From Solenopsis invicta (Eukaryota > Arthropoda > Insecta > Hymenoptera > Formicidae), in contig NC_052668.1 of assembly GCF_016802725.1 (NCBI RefSeq), positions 12,655,001-12,719,000 of the forward strand: a stretch of 64,000 nucleotides of DNA, in the 5' to 3' direction. The notes below the pieces were generated by a model. It worked only from the letters and a program-made list of their open reading frames with translations. It searched no databases and was not told the DNA's origin. A program made the translations under genes and the position numbers. Below, in pieces: positions 46,111 through 57,260 of this stretch (positions are counted from its first letter, which is position 1; every line of letters starts with the position of its first letter).

Positions 46111-46800
46111 AATTCTCTCTTACTTATCTAAAAACGTATATAATTACGCAATTTTACTTCGAACTTCGACAATCTTTATATTAAAAATATTAAAATAAGT
46201 TTTATTCGAAATGTAACACGTATGTACTTTATGATAAGATCTCGTGCTCCAACTAAATATTGGAATGTGAATTACACTTATGATCTATATCATAATTATT
46301 TACTACAAATATTATACGTTTACTAATGATCAAATTATGATCATTCGTGTCTGATATTTTAAAAGTTACTCCTCAACTATGCCTCAAATATGTTGTCATT
46401 AAAGCTGTAAATATGTCCCAACTGCTATTTTAATATGTACATATGAAACATATAGTATTCAATATACAATATTGATCAAAATGCATTGAGATATTTAATA
46501 TAATTGCTTTCAAAGAATTTGCAATTCTTTCCAGTTGGTTTAAAAAATGGGTCTTTAAATAATTCGAATATATTCGTAATTCTTTTTTCACTAGCTTTAC
46601 ATAAGACAAAATTAACGAACAGAGAGATTTAATTTATTTATATATTTGTGTGTAATTCGCAAAATTATGGACTATGCAAATTAAAATGGCAATAACATGC
46701 AGCTTGATATTAATTATTATATGTATAAAAAATACAATATATATTAATTTTATCTTACGTTGAGCTTTATTATATATTGCTTTATTTTTATTACGACAAT
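46111..46800. other. Intergenic, nothing recognised
   Basis: AT-rich spacer between copy I and the CpG island. Confidence 0.4.
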
Positions 46801-46824
46801 TTTACTTCACTTTCGACACTCCAC

Positions 46825-47620
46825 GAAACACTCGTTCGCGTCAAAAACTCGTACGGGACGACGAGAATGCGAGTTGAAATGCGTCGCGACGCGCCGCGAC
46901 TTCCTCACGTCCCCTCTAACCGACGTACCGACCGACTGCGTAGCAGCGGCGGTAGCGGCGCGCAGGCGCTAGTCACGTGATTCATACGTCACGCCGCCAG
47001 GCAGTACGCAGTGCCAGCAGTCGGTCGGTTAGGGAGCACGGCGGAAGGTCGCGGTGCGTCGCAGCGCATTCCAACTCGTATCCTCGTCAGCCCGTACGAG
47101 TGTTTGATACGAGCGAGTGTTACGAGAGTGTCGTGGACTGCCGAAAGTGAAGTGTCGGCCTTCGTAGCGACATCCGTCGTGTCGAATGCATGGTGCGAAG
47201 TCGTGGATCGCGTTCAATCGTGTTTCGCAGCTTCTCCGTTGTCTCTTATTCCGAGTTTCCGATACGCGAGCACCAGGAGGGTTTCGAAAGTTCCGAAAAC
47301 GAGTTCTGCTCGCGCGTTCGTGCCAAGTATGAATCAAAACGAATCGTCGTGAGGAGAATCTTGAATCTTTTGTGTCGCTCAGACGACAATGATCGATCGG
47401 GATGGCACGAAGTCGCGTCGCGCGTTCAATCGCGTCTTCTCCGTTGCTCCGTATCCCGTATCTCGAGTTTTCGACGGGCGTGAGTACCGAAGGGGGTGCC
47501 GAAAACGAACCAAGTGTCGCGCGTTTGTGCCAAGTATGAATCAAGAGGAGGAGGATCTTGGATCTCCGAAAGCGGCGGCTGAGACTACGAGACGGAGCTA
47601 GACGGAGCGATCAGCGAACG
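46825..47620 (+). promoter_or_regulatory. CpG island and probable first exon of unknown gene
   Basis: A sharply GC- and CpG-rich block ending at 'cagcgaacg|gtgagt' (donor at 47,621), consistent with a long 5' UTR first exon of a plus-strand gene. An internal direct duplication of about 200 bp (about 47,180-47,375 and 47,385-47,560) repeats 'cgttcaatcg', 'ccgaaaacga' and 'gtgccaagtatgaatcaa'. Both strands carry Arg/Ser-rich open frames of up to 171 codons, which I take as compositional. The following exon was not identified. The coding part may lie beyond the window or be unrelated to the GST array. Confidence 0.5.
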
Positions 47621-47639
47621 GTGAGTCAATTTACTTGTA

Positions 47640-48600
47640 CGAGTATCTACTGTTTATTCGCCCCTACATTTCTTTCACAGTATTTGTGTCTCGTCCTGAT
47701 TGCGCTCGCATAAATTGCGACTCGATAAATCGTGCCTAAGCCGTTAGGATAGGAAAAATTTAAAGTTTGTGTACGCGCGCTCGGCATTCACCTCTTCGCC
47801 AGGTGTGCCAATAGACGCGATTCGTATGTGCTTTCCGAGATATTGACCGACTATGTATACACATTGGCATCGTAGTATATGTTCACGTTGTAGAGATGGC
47901 GTATGGCGTCTCGAAAAATCATATCAGCTAAATTTCCCGCAGAGACGACTGATCCGCACAGTCGTTTGGGTTTAGCGAACCCACGGACTCGAGCTCATGA
48001 ACTGCGGACATTCACACACATTTACATCACATACATCCACATTTACACATTTTTGATAAAATAGTGTTATGGAGTGGGAACCCTCTACACTCCCCTCCTG
48101 ATGTACATTTCTGATGTTTGGACCGGCTAGATGGCTCTGCTAGGCCTTACTTTTTTCCTAATAAAAAAAAATATATCAGCTAAATTGCTCTAAATTCTTT
48201 AGAGTGGAATTCCTCTCTAAAGAATGAAAATTCTGCCAATATTGATAAAGAGTAGCTGGATTTTTACCCTTTTAGAGTGGGATTCCACTTTTGTAGACGA
48301 AATTCCATTCCAAAGAATTAAAAGAGTACATAAATACTATATTAAATCTAATTTTTTAATAACTAATTTCATTAATTCCCTCTATTAATTTGATTTTTAA
48401 TTATACAATTTGGTTTGGTACTTAATTTTGTTTCATGAAGTAATTGTGTTATATGAATATCGTATGTATTACAAAATTGGTACAAAAATCTAATAAATGG
48501 TAGAAAATTAAAGAAAAAACATCTAATATTTTCTTATTTTAGTGTTTTTCATATTATAAAAATGGTAAACATGATCATTTTCGTTTATAAAATTGTAAAA
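47640..48600. other. Non-coding, probable intron
   Basis: No gene. 'ctttagagtggaattcctct' and 'ttagagtgggattccac' around 48,190-48,310 are inverted and direct variants of one word, probably a small old repeat. Confidence 0.35.
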
Positions 48601-48603
48601 TTT

Positions 48604-49255
48604 ACTGATGACAAATGCCGATTCTGGAGATTGATGGGTATCGATTAGGTCAGAACTATTGCCTGTTTTATTGCTAAGAAAAAGTAATTTATACGGGTTC
48701 AACAAATTTTTTTGACATTCTGGGGATTGTTAACGTTGAGTCCATCGAGGATATAAGACAAGGTAAAAATGTCGATGGTTAGCGAATGGAGGAGAAGAAC
48801 TGGATGGCACTTGTATAAATTGAATACAGGCATAGAATGTCTCCGTGCTAGTTGGCGGAGATCTGATTAATAAATGTGATGCAATCTACGTTGTGTACAA
48901 GCCAAGTGAGGGGTTTTATAATGCTACTATTGCAAGATACTGTAACCGTGCTGTAAACGAGCGGAAGCTATTTAGAGTCAACAATCCGTGCATTTCCTGA
49001 ATTGTCGCGCATTATATCGCTATCGTTCTTCTCGCGGCATATAGCGAAGATGATCTCTCTTTGCCTCTGTGCGACACGAAAGCTTCAACTCATTGTCTGT
49101 TTCATTTTAGTAACTCTATCTGTCTACTACTAGTAACAAAAGCCCACTTCCGAGGTGAAACTCGAGGAGACCGCTTTCTAAAGTTGTTCTTCCACTTTGA
49201 CAAATTTTTTTTTTCAAGTTAAAAATAACGGCGGATTTCTTGTCTATATAGCAAA
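48604..49255 (+). pseudogene. Sigma GST relic J, derived from copy I
   Basis: 48,604-48,775 aligns with exon 2 of copy I ('caaatgccgattctggagat', 'gatataagacaaggtaa') and 49,111-49,255 with its third exon ('ctcgaggagaccgctttct', 'ggcggatttcttg'). The intron between is also related, so this is a segmental rather than a processed copy. It has several stops (for example TAG after GGTATCGAT), lost codons and poly-T expansion. The first and last exons are absent. No function expected. Confidence 0.7.
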
Positions 49256-49703
49256 GTTATAATTTGATCGATTATGTGCTAAACGGTGACGATTGTTAAT
49301 TTTATCTTTGTATCATTTTTTATATTATTTTTAAGGATTAAAGCATCTACAAATAATTTACAAATAATGTACAAAGAATAAAGATTTTTTAATATAAAGT
49401 TTTTAAAATGTTGAAGGTGGATAACGTGTGCGCATTTGCCATTGCAAAAATGTTGTTTTAAAACAAGCGATTGTTACATTTTTATTTAGCAAATTATATG
49501 CATTGGTACATCTGTCATTGACGCGAATGGGTTCATTATTCAAGTGTTTGTAAAATAAAGCTAAAAAACTGTTAACTATTAACATGACGATATACGTATA
49601 AAAATAAATGCTGAAATTATTGGAAATTGTACATGTACATATGATAAGTACTTATATCGATTATATCAATAAGTATCATGACTATGCTTTTATATATTTT
49701 CAC

Positions 49704-50074
<371 letters not shown>

Positions 50075-51245
50075 GTACATACACACACAATTTTACTACT
50101 TGTATATCTACATACAATACTGCGCAATTCTAATCCACAATTTTGTACTAAACATTGTTTAGTATTTTTTATTGGAATTGTGATAAACAAGCAGGTTTCT
50201 GAAAACAAAAATTGCATATATTGCTCTTCCAAAAATTACAGTTTTGCAGTCATACACTTTTTATTAATGACGGTCGAAATAATTCGCAAGCTGGCATTTT
50301 CCCAACATTGCATCGAGATAACAAAAATAAATAAGTTACGCAGATAACTTACGTTCTATACAAGTCTTTGATCGCGATTAACGTTACAACTATCGTGCAA
50401 TCTGCTTTTATCACAAAATATGTAAATATCCAGGACAAAAAACAAGAAGCTTGTTGTACATTAATATAAAAGAGGTTCGGTCTCTCTCGCTTCATTCATT
50501 CAGAGATTCAGAGATAAGAAAAAAGAAAAAAAAAAGACAAGCGTGAATCGCGACCGCGCCTCTTTATACCGATCTTAATAGAACGCCTCCCTTAATTACA
50601 CATATTGTTATCTTATCAGCAAGAATAGTATAATAATTATCATTATCATGTTCATCATACATTCATAAGAACGCTAAAACTGCATTTGTAAGTTCTTTCC
50701 TCGGAGAAGACTAGCGTTGTTAACAGCCATTCTATGGACAGGGAAACATAATGTTTGCATACATAATTTAGATATCAAACAGCCACACGTGCCTTACATA
50801 CATGTGTTGTAATTTCCGACTTATAATTAACTTTTTACCTTGACACGAAGCAACACGCGTAAGCGTGATTCTCTCAATTCACAAACCATAAGCGGATGAT
50901 TTTAACACCATTTATTTACATTTATTTACATTATTACTTTATTCATTCCCATCTATTTTACTTTTTTTCGTACGATCGAAATAATCAGATCAGTTCTCTT
51001 CTTTTCTTGCGGCAATTTTTTACGAAACTTTGATCGTCACCTTTGATATATGTTCTACGCCAATTCACTTCGACGGTGCAACCAAGTCATGTTGCATCAA
51101 GATTAATTTGACTCGATTTTAACTTTTGAAAAAGCTTTTGGATTAGAAGTTTGCACACATCTGTGGTTTTCGCGCAATCAAAGAGTCTTGATTTATGCTC
51201 GGCGTCTTAATTCGAGAGGCGACGTTCTTCCGCGCTGAACGGTTG
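50075..51245 (-). other. 3' flank of the receptor gene, otherwise empty
   Basis: No coding frame. Part should be the 3' UTR of the minus-strand receptor. On the plus strand 'tataaaag' (50,465) followed about 37 bases later by 'cattcagaga' resembles a TATA plus initiator promoter, but no plus-strand gene follows it. Confidence 0.3.
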
Positions 51246-54200
51246 TCAGGTGACAAGTTCGAAGTTTAACTCGCCCATGTAACGCGCCAATTCCGATCCC
51301 GTGAATTCGGTCTCGTCGAGGTCCTGAAGGCTAGAGTTGCTAATCGTATTGGCGCTCTCGATGCTCGGATGACTCTCAAGAGGTGGTGGCATCGCAATTA
51401 CGTTTTCCGGTTTTGGCTTCGTCATTTTCGTCATATTGTTCGATGAAATCTTCCGATGTTGTGTGAAGAATCCTTTCGTACCGAGGCCCAGTCTCTCCGT
51501 GAAGATTCCTGCTAGAAATACCAATGTATTAGAAATATCTTTTCTTTTATACGAGTTCCTCGATTCTATAAATAAGAGAATTAATGCTAGGAATGCTAAA
51601 TATACATTTTATAAATATATAATCGGTTTTTCTTTTGAAATAAAGTTGCTTCGAAATTACAGAAATCACTCTACTAGTCACCGACAAATGTTTCTGTGAT
51701 TCGATTATTTAGAATATTTCTGCTATTTTTTAATTATACGAAAAAATACTGAGAGGAAAAGTTGTTGATTTCGAAGTAAGCAAATCTTATAATAGTAATC
51801 TTATAATAATATTGTTTTTTACGTTTATTATTTTAGTTTATTATCAATTTTTTTTTTATGAGACAATATATTTTTATTAACATAACATTGCAGTTTGTAA
51901 AAAAAGATTCAATCATATTGGATATGTTGAGATGGCTTTAAACATAAAAAATTTACATTTACAGATTTTTTTATCACATTAATAAAAATATGTTTTCTTA
52001 TTTTTAAAAAATGTTGAGCTTTAAATAATTGAATTACAGGAAACACTTTATGTATAAAAATTATAACATATATTTTTTTGTAACTTATAACTTTTTGTAA
52101 CACTTTTTACAGTTTCATATTCGTGAACGTAGTCCCTTTAACTACAAAGCAATAAGTGCTTCGAAACAATAAGCGCTTATTGCTTTGAAGAAAATATACG
52201 TCTTTTTACGGGAACTTTAACACGTTTCTATTATAATATTGATTTGGGGACATTCCCTCTAGATTAATTAACGTCGCGGTGATATGGGCGCAAACAGACG
52301 CTACCTAAAGTGACAGCCTTCGGTGACCTGTGAATTCTCAGTAGACATTCATTTGCGTTGTTGTTGCCTTCGTTGTTTAAACCTTGTTTGCTTAACGATG
52401 TCATCGTGGTAAGTTGGCTGCAGTCAGAATCTCTAGATATTCTTCTGGTATCTCGACAATCTACGGTTTCTCTGGTCGTAGGTCGCCCCTCTCTCTCGTT
52501 CTGAAATTTCGCCAATCCATTCAGCTCACAGGAATTTGCGTTTGCCAATGCGATATGCGATAATCGTTGATGTTCATCGCTAACGGATATCGAGGGTGAG
52601 TGCTGGGCGTCATCAAATCGATGTCTCATCGATCTGTGATACCGCGACAGGCTACTGTAAGTCGGTTGTCGACGGTTGCCCTTGTGAGATGAGAACTTCC
52701 TGATACAATATTTAGGCAACATCGACTGAAAGTAAAGATAAAATAATGAAAAGCTTTTGATTCTTGCAATTTTATTTTGATCGTAACTAACGCTTTATCG
52801 ATAATGTTTGAGGAAACGAAATTTTCGTAGTTAACAGAGTTAAGGCTAAAAGATGTTGTTTATTATGTATAAAGTAAAGTCGCCTATTACGATAGGTTTT
52901 TAATATGTGGTAGCGAGATTTCAGCTACATTATAACAAGCGCATGTGGTTGGTACTCCATCATACACTTATTACTCTTGAGGCAAAATCTATTTAGCAGA
53001 AAATTCATTATTAGTGCGTGCAGTCGTTGGAAAAAAAATTTTTTTTTTAATTGGATGTTGTCAAGTTTTTTTTAAGTGAGTCTTTAAATCTTGTTTACTT
53101 ATACAATAAATAAATATTTAGTAATAAATTCTGTATGCAGTGATAGAATAAAATCGTATTAATAGAAAAATACGAGATGTGATGATTTACTTAATTATAA
53201 AGATTAGATTTAGTGATCGTGAAATTGCGTGGCGCTTATAATATGAGATATTCAAAAATCTTCATTTGTTATCGCATATTTTAACTTCGAGAACTTTTCA
53301 ATACGATAGAATAAAGTTTTTCGAGAAACTATTTGCATTAGAAGACTTGAAAGTTACAACTTTCAGTATTAGCACTGAGGCTTTAAAATTTTTTGAAGGA
53401 AATAGGTTTTGAAAAAAAAAAATGTTACGTACAAAAGTTTTTGAGTAACGAAAGAGCTATTTGATTGATTAATTACGTTTTGAGACTGAAATCTAATTTG
53501 GACCCAGTAAGACTCAAATTGATAAGATCTCATATAAAAAAAAATCTCATATAAATCTCATATAAATCCCATCTCATATAAAAAAAAATCTCGTGTGTCT
53601 TATATTAGAAACTCTTTTTTTGAATTACCAAAATGAAACAATTTTAATAAAAAATTTCAATAAAGTATCTAACTATTATCGATTGTTAATTTTTGGCGAT
53701 AAAACTTAAATATATTTAGGCCCGATTTTTCATTATCCGGTTAACTTGTGGTTAAACTTAACCTGATGTCTTATCCAATGAGCTTCACTCATGATGATGC
53801 CATAAGTAAAGCTCATTGGTTGAAACACCAGGTTAAGTTTAACTACAAGTTAACCAGATAATGAAAAACCGGGCCTTATTGTACTATAATTTAAATATAA
53901 AAATAGAAATTAATTATATGAATTAAATGAATTGTAAGCTTTTAAAGAAAGATACCTCATAATAGGCCACTTTACCCTAATATATCCCGGCAACTATAGT
54001 GTGGAATCGTGAAGCACTTCACACCTAAATTCAGCTTACAATTAATGTGGAAATGCATACTCAAAGAATCCAAGTATTGGATTAAAAATCAACTGTGAAT
54101 TTTTAAAATTGCTTTGCGCGGATTCTGACTGCTTGGACTGCAAGCACGATGCAAAAGCGTCTGAACAATATGGCTGTACTACGTACATATTCATAAGGAT

Positions 54201-54813
54201 ATAAAACAGAATTCGAACGAAGCAATAAATGAATTTGTCAGCATATAGGAACCGGCACAGAGCGTCGCAATTCGCAATTGTAAAAAGGGAAACAGCATCA
54301 AAGAGCACAAAATAAATAAACAATAAAAGAAAGGTCATCACTGTGTACTCTTTTTCCCTTCGTCAGTCAAAACTTTCCACGGGCGAGATAAGTTGCCGGG
54401 CTTGAATACATTTTTAAAAGCATAGATATGAAAAAAATATTTTTTAACTGAATGCTATGTAAAATCCATTATTCTATTTTTGGCAAGTATATGAGCAATC
54501 GATTATAAACCATGTAAAAATGGCCAGAGAAAAATGAAGCGATTAAATCCGATTCTCCGATACGACTCACCTTGAAAGCTTCTCTGAACTTGTTAGACAT
54601 GATATTGTAGAGAAGCGGATTCACCGTGGTGGATAAATAGTAGAATACTCCCGACACGTACGTGAGTGTGGTGTAGACTAAGACCATGGTATCTTGCGGC
54701 TCGGAACTGCTCTGAGCGTATACAGCCAGCAATCTCTGAGCGTGAAACGGCGCCCAACAAATGAAAAAGGCTACCACTACTGCAACTGTAAAGGTAATAA
54801 TGACGTCTGTTGT
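51246..54813 (-). CDS. Pyrokinin/PBAN-like neuropeptide GPCR, 3' part
   Basis: Minus-strand exons 54,813-54,571, 52,725-52,305 and 51,511-51,246 join in phase (0, then 1). The first encodes TM6 with AFFICWAPFHAQRLLAVY and TM7 with GVFYYLSTTVNPLLYNIMSN then KFREAFK. This is the signature of insect PRXamide receptors (pyrokinin, PBAN or CAPA type), Gq-coupled plasma-membrane receptors for FXPRL or PRV-amide peptides. The second and third encode a long Ser/Arg-rich intracellular tail ending ELARYMGELNFELVT. TM1-5 were searched for on the minus strand up to 64,000 and not seen, so the gene begins outside. A 157-bp MITE sits in the intron. Assignment to PRXamide receptor is firm; to pyrokinin versus CAPA less so. 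Confidence 0.85.
53719..53875. mobile_element. 157-bp palindromic MITE in receptor intron
   Basis: Starts 'ggcccgatttttcattatcc'; the right end reversed is 'ggcccggtttttcattatct'. Pairing continues through 'ggttaac' and 'ttaaacttaacctg' almost to the centre. Flanks are TTA on each side (53,716-53,718 and 53,876-53,878), a 3-bp target duplication. Confidence 0.85.
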
Positions 54814-55285
54814 CTTTAGCCGGAAAGCAGAGTAAGGGAGCAGTAAGCTCACGAATATAAGATTTTATATTACAAATTGAAATTTACGAGATGAAATTAA
54901 CGTGTCTAATAATTAAGAATTATCTTAGGAGCACCTCTTCCATTTGAAATTGCAACAACAAGATATACGCGAGTCGTTAGTATCGGTTATATTGCAGATG
55001 ATTTCTTGAAATTAATGGAATAAGGAATTAACCGTTTTCAGAGATGTAAACAAATTTGTTTCGATTTATGATTCCCGCAATGTGTATCGAAAAGTAAATA
55101 CAAAGAGTAACGCAAAGTCATTGAGGGGACCATTTGCCTTCATTTAGCACTACTTCACCTTTCGCAATTTCATTACTGTGCGCCAAGAAAATAAACTTTT
55201 ATTACATCGTATTGCTGTGGAACATTGCAGTCTTCGAGAGACAATCAACCTTTGGAGATTGGGAAAATCGAAGAATTGACTCTAG
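54814..55285. other. Receptor intron, nothing recognised
   Basis: Region upstream (on the minus strand) of the TM6/TM7 exon. No further receptor exon is visible. Confidence 0.4.
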
Positions 55286-56440
55286 CATATATGAAGACTT
55301 CTTTATGAAGGGTATGGAGCTTTCCACATCCAGAATTCAGAGTATTTAAAAAAATATATTTTAAACGTAAATATGGGATAGCCCACATTGATCATATTGT
55401 TGAATAATAATTTTTACAATCTCCGGCTTATAGAAATTGCACGCCGCATTTTCGTCGGACTTGAAATATAGTTATTGCATGATGCCGGAATAAGTAATAT
55501 TATTAAATTGAGTTTAAATTAAACGAGCAATTTATTAGTTTCGATGCTCAGAAGCATTTATAAAATTGCGTATTTATGTGATTATGTATTTGACATTTTC
55601 GATACGAATTTCAAACTTATTATTGATATTACGTTGCTTGAAAACGGCGTTCATTTAACACATATTGGTTATTGCGAGTAAGTAACATCACATGCTTCGG
55701 TAGTCAAATTGGACGCGAAATGTAGAGAGAGTTCTGGCTGAGGTTATTTTTAGCAATAAAATTGTTTACAATAAATTTTTTTGGGAAGGGAGATTTAGAT
55801 TCTGCATTGAGGAAAATATTTGTTGAAAAACACTAAAATATTTAGTCCTATACGTGTAACTAAATATTGAGTTGGTTTAATTAATTCTTAGTTAAAAATG
55901 TTATTGGCTGATATAAATAAACTATACTTTTCTTTGTGCAATTAAATAATTGTTGAATCAATTCAATGTTTAGTTGATCATATCAGACTATATATTTGAG
56001 TTTTTAAACAATTTGTTTTTTCAGTGTATAGATGATTCTGAGCATCAAAATAATTAAATTAATTGCCAATTTAATAATGTTACTTATTCTGACATCATGC
56101 AATAACTGCGTTTCAAGTTCTACGAATATACGTGCAGTTTGTTTAAGCTGCAGATTGTCAAAATTAATTGGCACTAAGATCCTCTGTGACCGATATAGAT
56201 TATTTCATATTAAAGTTTGACATTTTCATCTCCAAATTTCAAACTTGTTGTTAAAAATATTTTAATTTCTAATAAATGATTTGACAAAAACAGTGTTGAT
56301 TAGAGTGCTCATGTTGCATGTCTAATACAACATGTCTAATAAAAGAGACAATTTAAAACCACCCTTTCCCCTCCTGCATGGATGAACTACTCCGCACCTA
56401 GAAAAGTCAAAAGTGTTCGTCTCTGGATTCTAAATTGGTT
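55286..56440. repeat. Two fragments of a dispersed repeat
   Basis: About 55,300-55,360 and 56,280-56,430 resemble successive parts of 23,505-23,800 ('gggtatggagctttcc', 'cagagtatttaaaaa', 'gtgctcatgttgcatg', 'ctactccgcacctag'). The intervening 0.9 kb may be a later insertion into one element. Confidence 0.45.
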
Positions 56441-57134
56441 TTAGCTCTTTCTCCTACAATATTACTTTACCACGTACGTAAAAATATAAAAATTTATGAA
56501 TGATTCTATCAGTTTCTAAAGGTTAAAATCCAGTGAAGAAATTTTTGCGTAGTCTATGCCCAATTATAGAAGAGACGTTTCATTAAGGAAAGTAGCAAAT
56601 AAAATTTAGAGAATGCGATTTTCACGGGTAATAACACAAAAAGTAGTTTACCGCCTATTGCCAAGGCGGGTCTAAAATTTTCTCGCATTTAGGCTACATA
56701 AGCTGCAACTATTGTCTTCTATAAGAAAAAGAGTGATATAAAATAAATGTCCTCGTAACTTGAAATGTAACAGCGCAGAGCTAAGGTTGTTAAATTTTTG
56801 TAAGGAGATTTACAGTATAAAATAATCATATTATATAATTAATTGAAATATGAAATATAAAAAGTTATATTTATGAACATATAAAAATAAGAGAAAAATT
56901 GTTTAATTATTTTACAAATAATAAAAATTTATGAAGCATCTTAATGAATCAATTAATAACCGAGCAATCTAAAATACTTGTTCTCTTAATGTATTATTTA
57001 AAATAAATACATACAATAAATACAAAAATATATTATCTTATTGTATTATCTTGATAAATATAAAATGTTTCTTAAAACATTTTAAGCGCATCATCAAAAT
57101 ATAAACTTTGATTTATTTAATTGTAATTTTTATA

Positions 57135-57260
57135 AACAAATTTGTATAACAAATTAATTTTTTCATAATGTTAATTTTTATAATATTTAAAATAATATAA
57201 CAAATTTGTATAACAAATTAATTTTTTCATAATGTTAATTTTTATAATATTTAAAATAAT
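57135..57260. repeat. 64-bp AT-rich tandem duplication
   Basis: Two nearly identical 64-base units starting 'aacaaatttgtataacaaat'. Confidence 0.85.

Noticed and set aside
47029..47544. Minus-strand 171-codon frame in the CpG island
   Set aside because: Arg/Ser-rich composition, open frames on both strands at once, and internal nucleotide duplication out of keeping with coding periodicity. Better explained as GC-rich UTR.
50465..50510. TATA box plus initiator as a promoter
   Set aside because: Spacing is slightly long and no plus-strand gene follows, so it is mentioned only in the flank entry.
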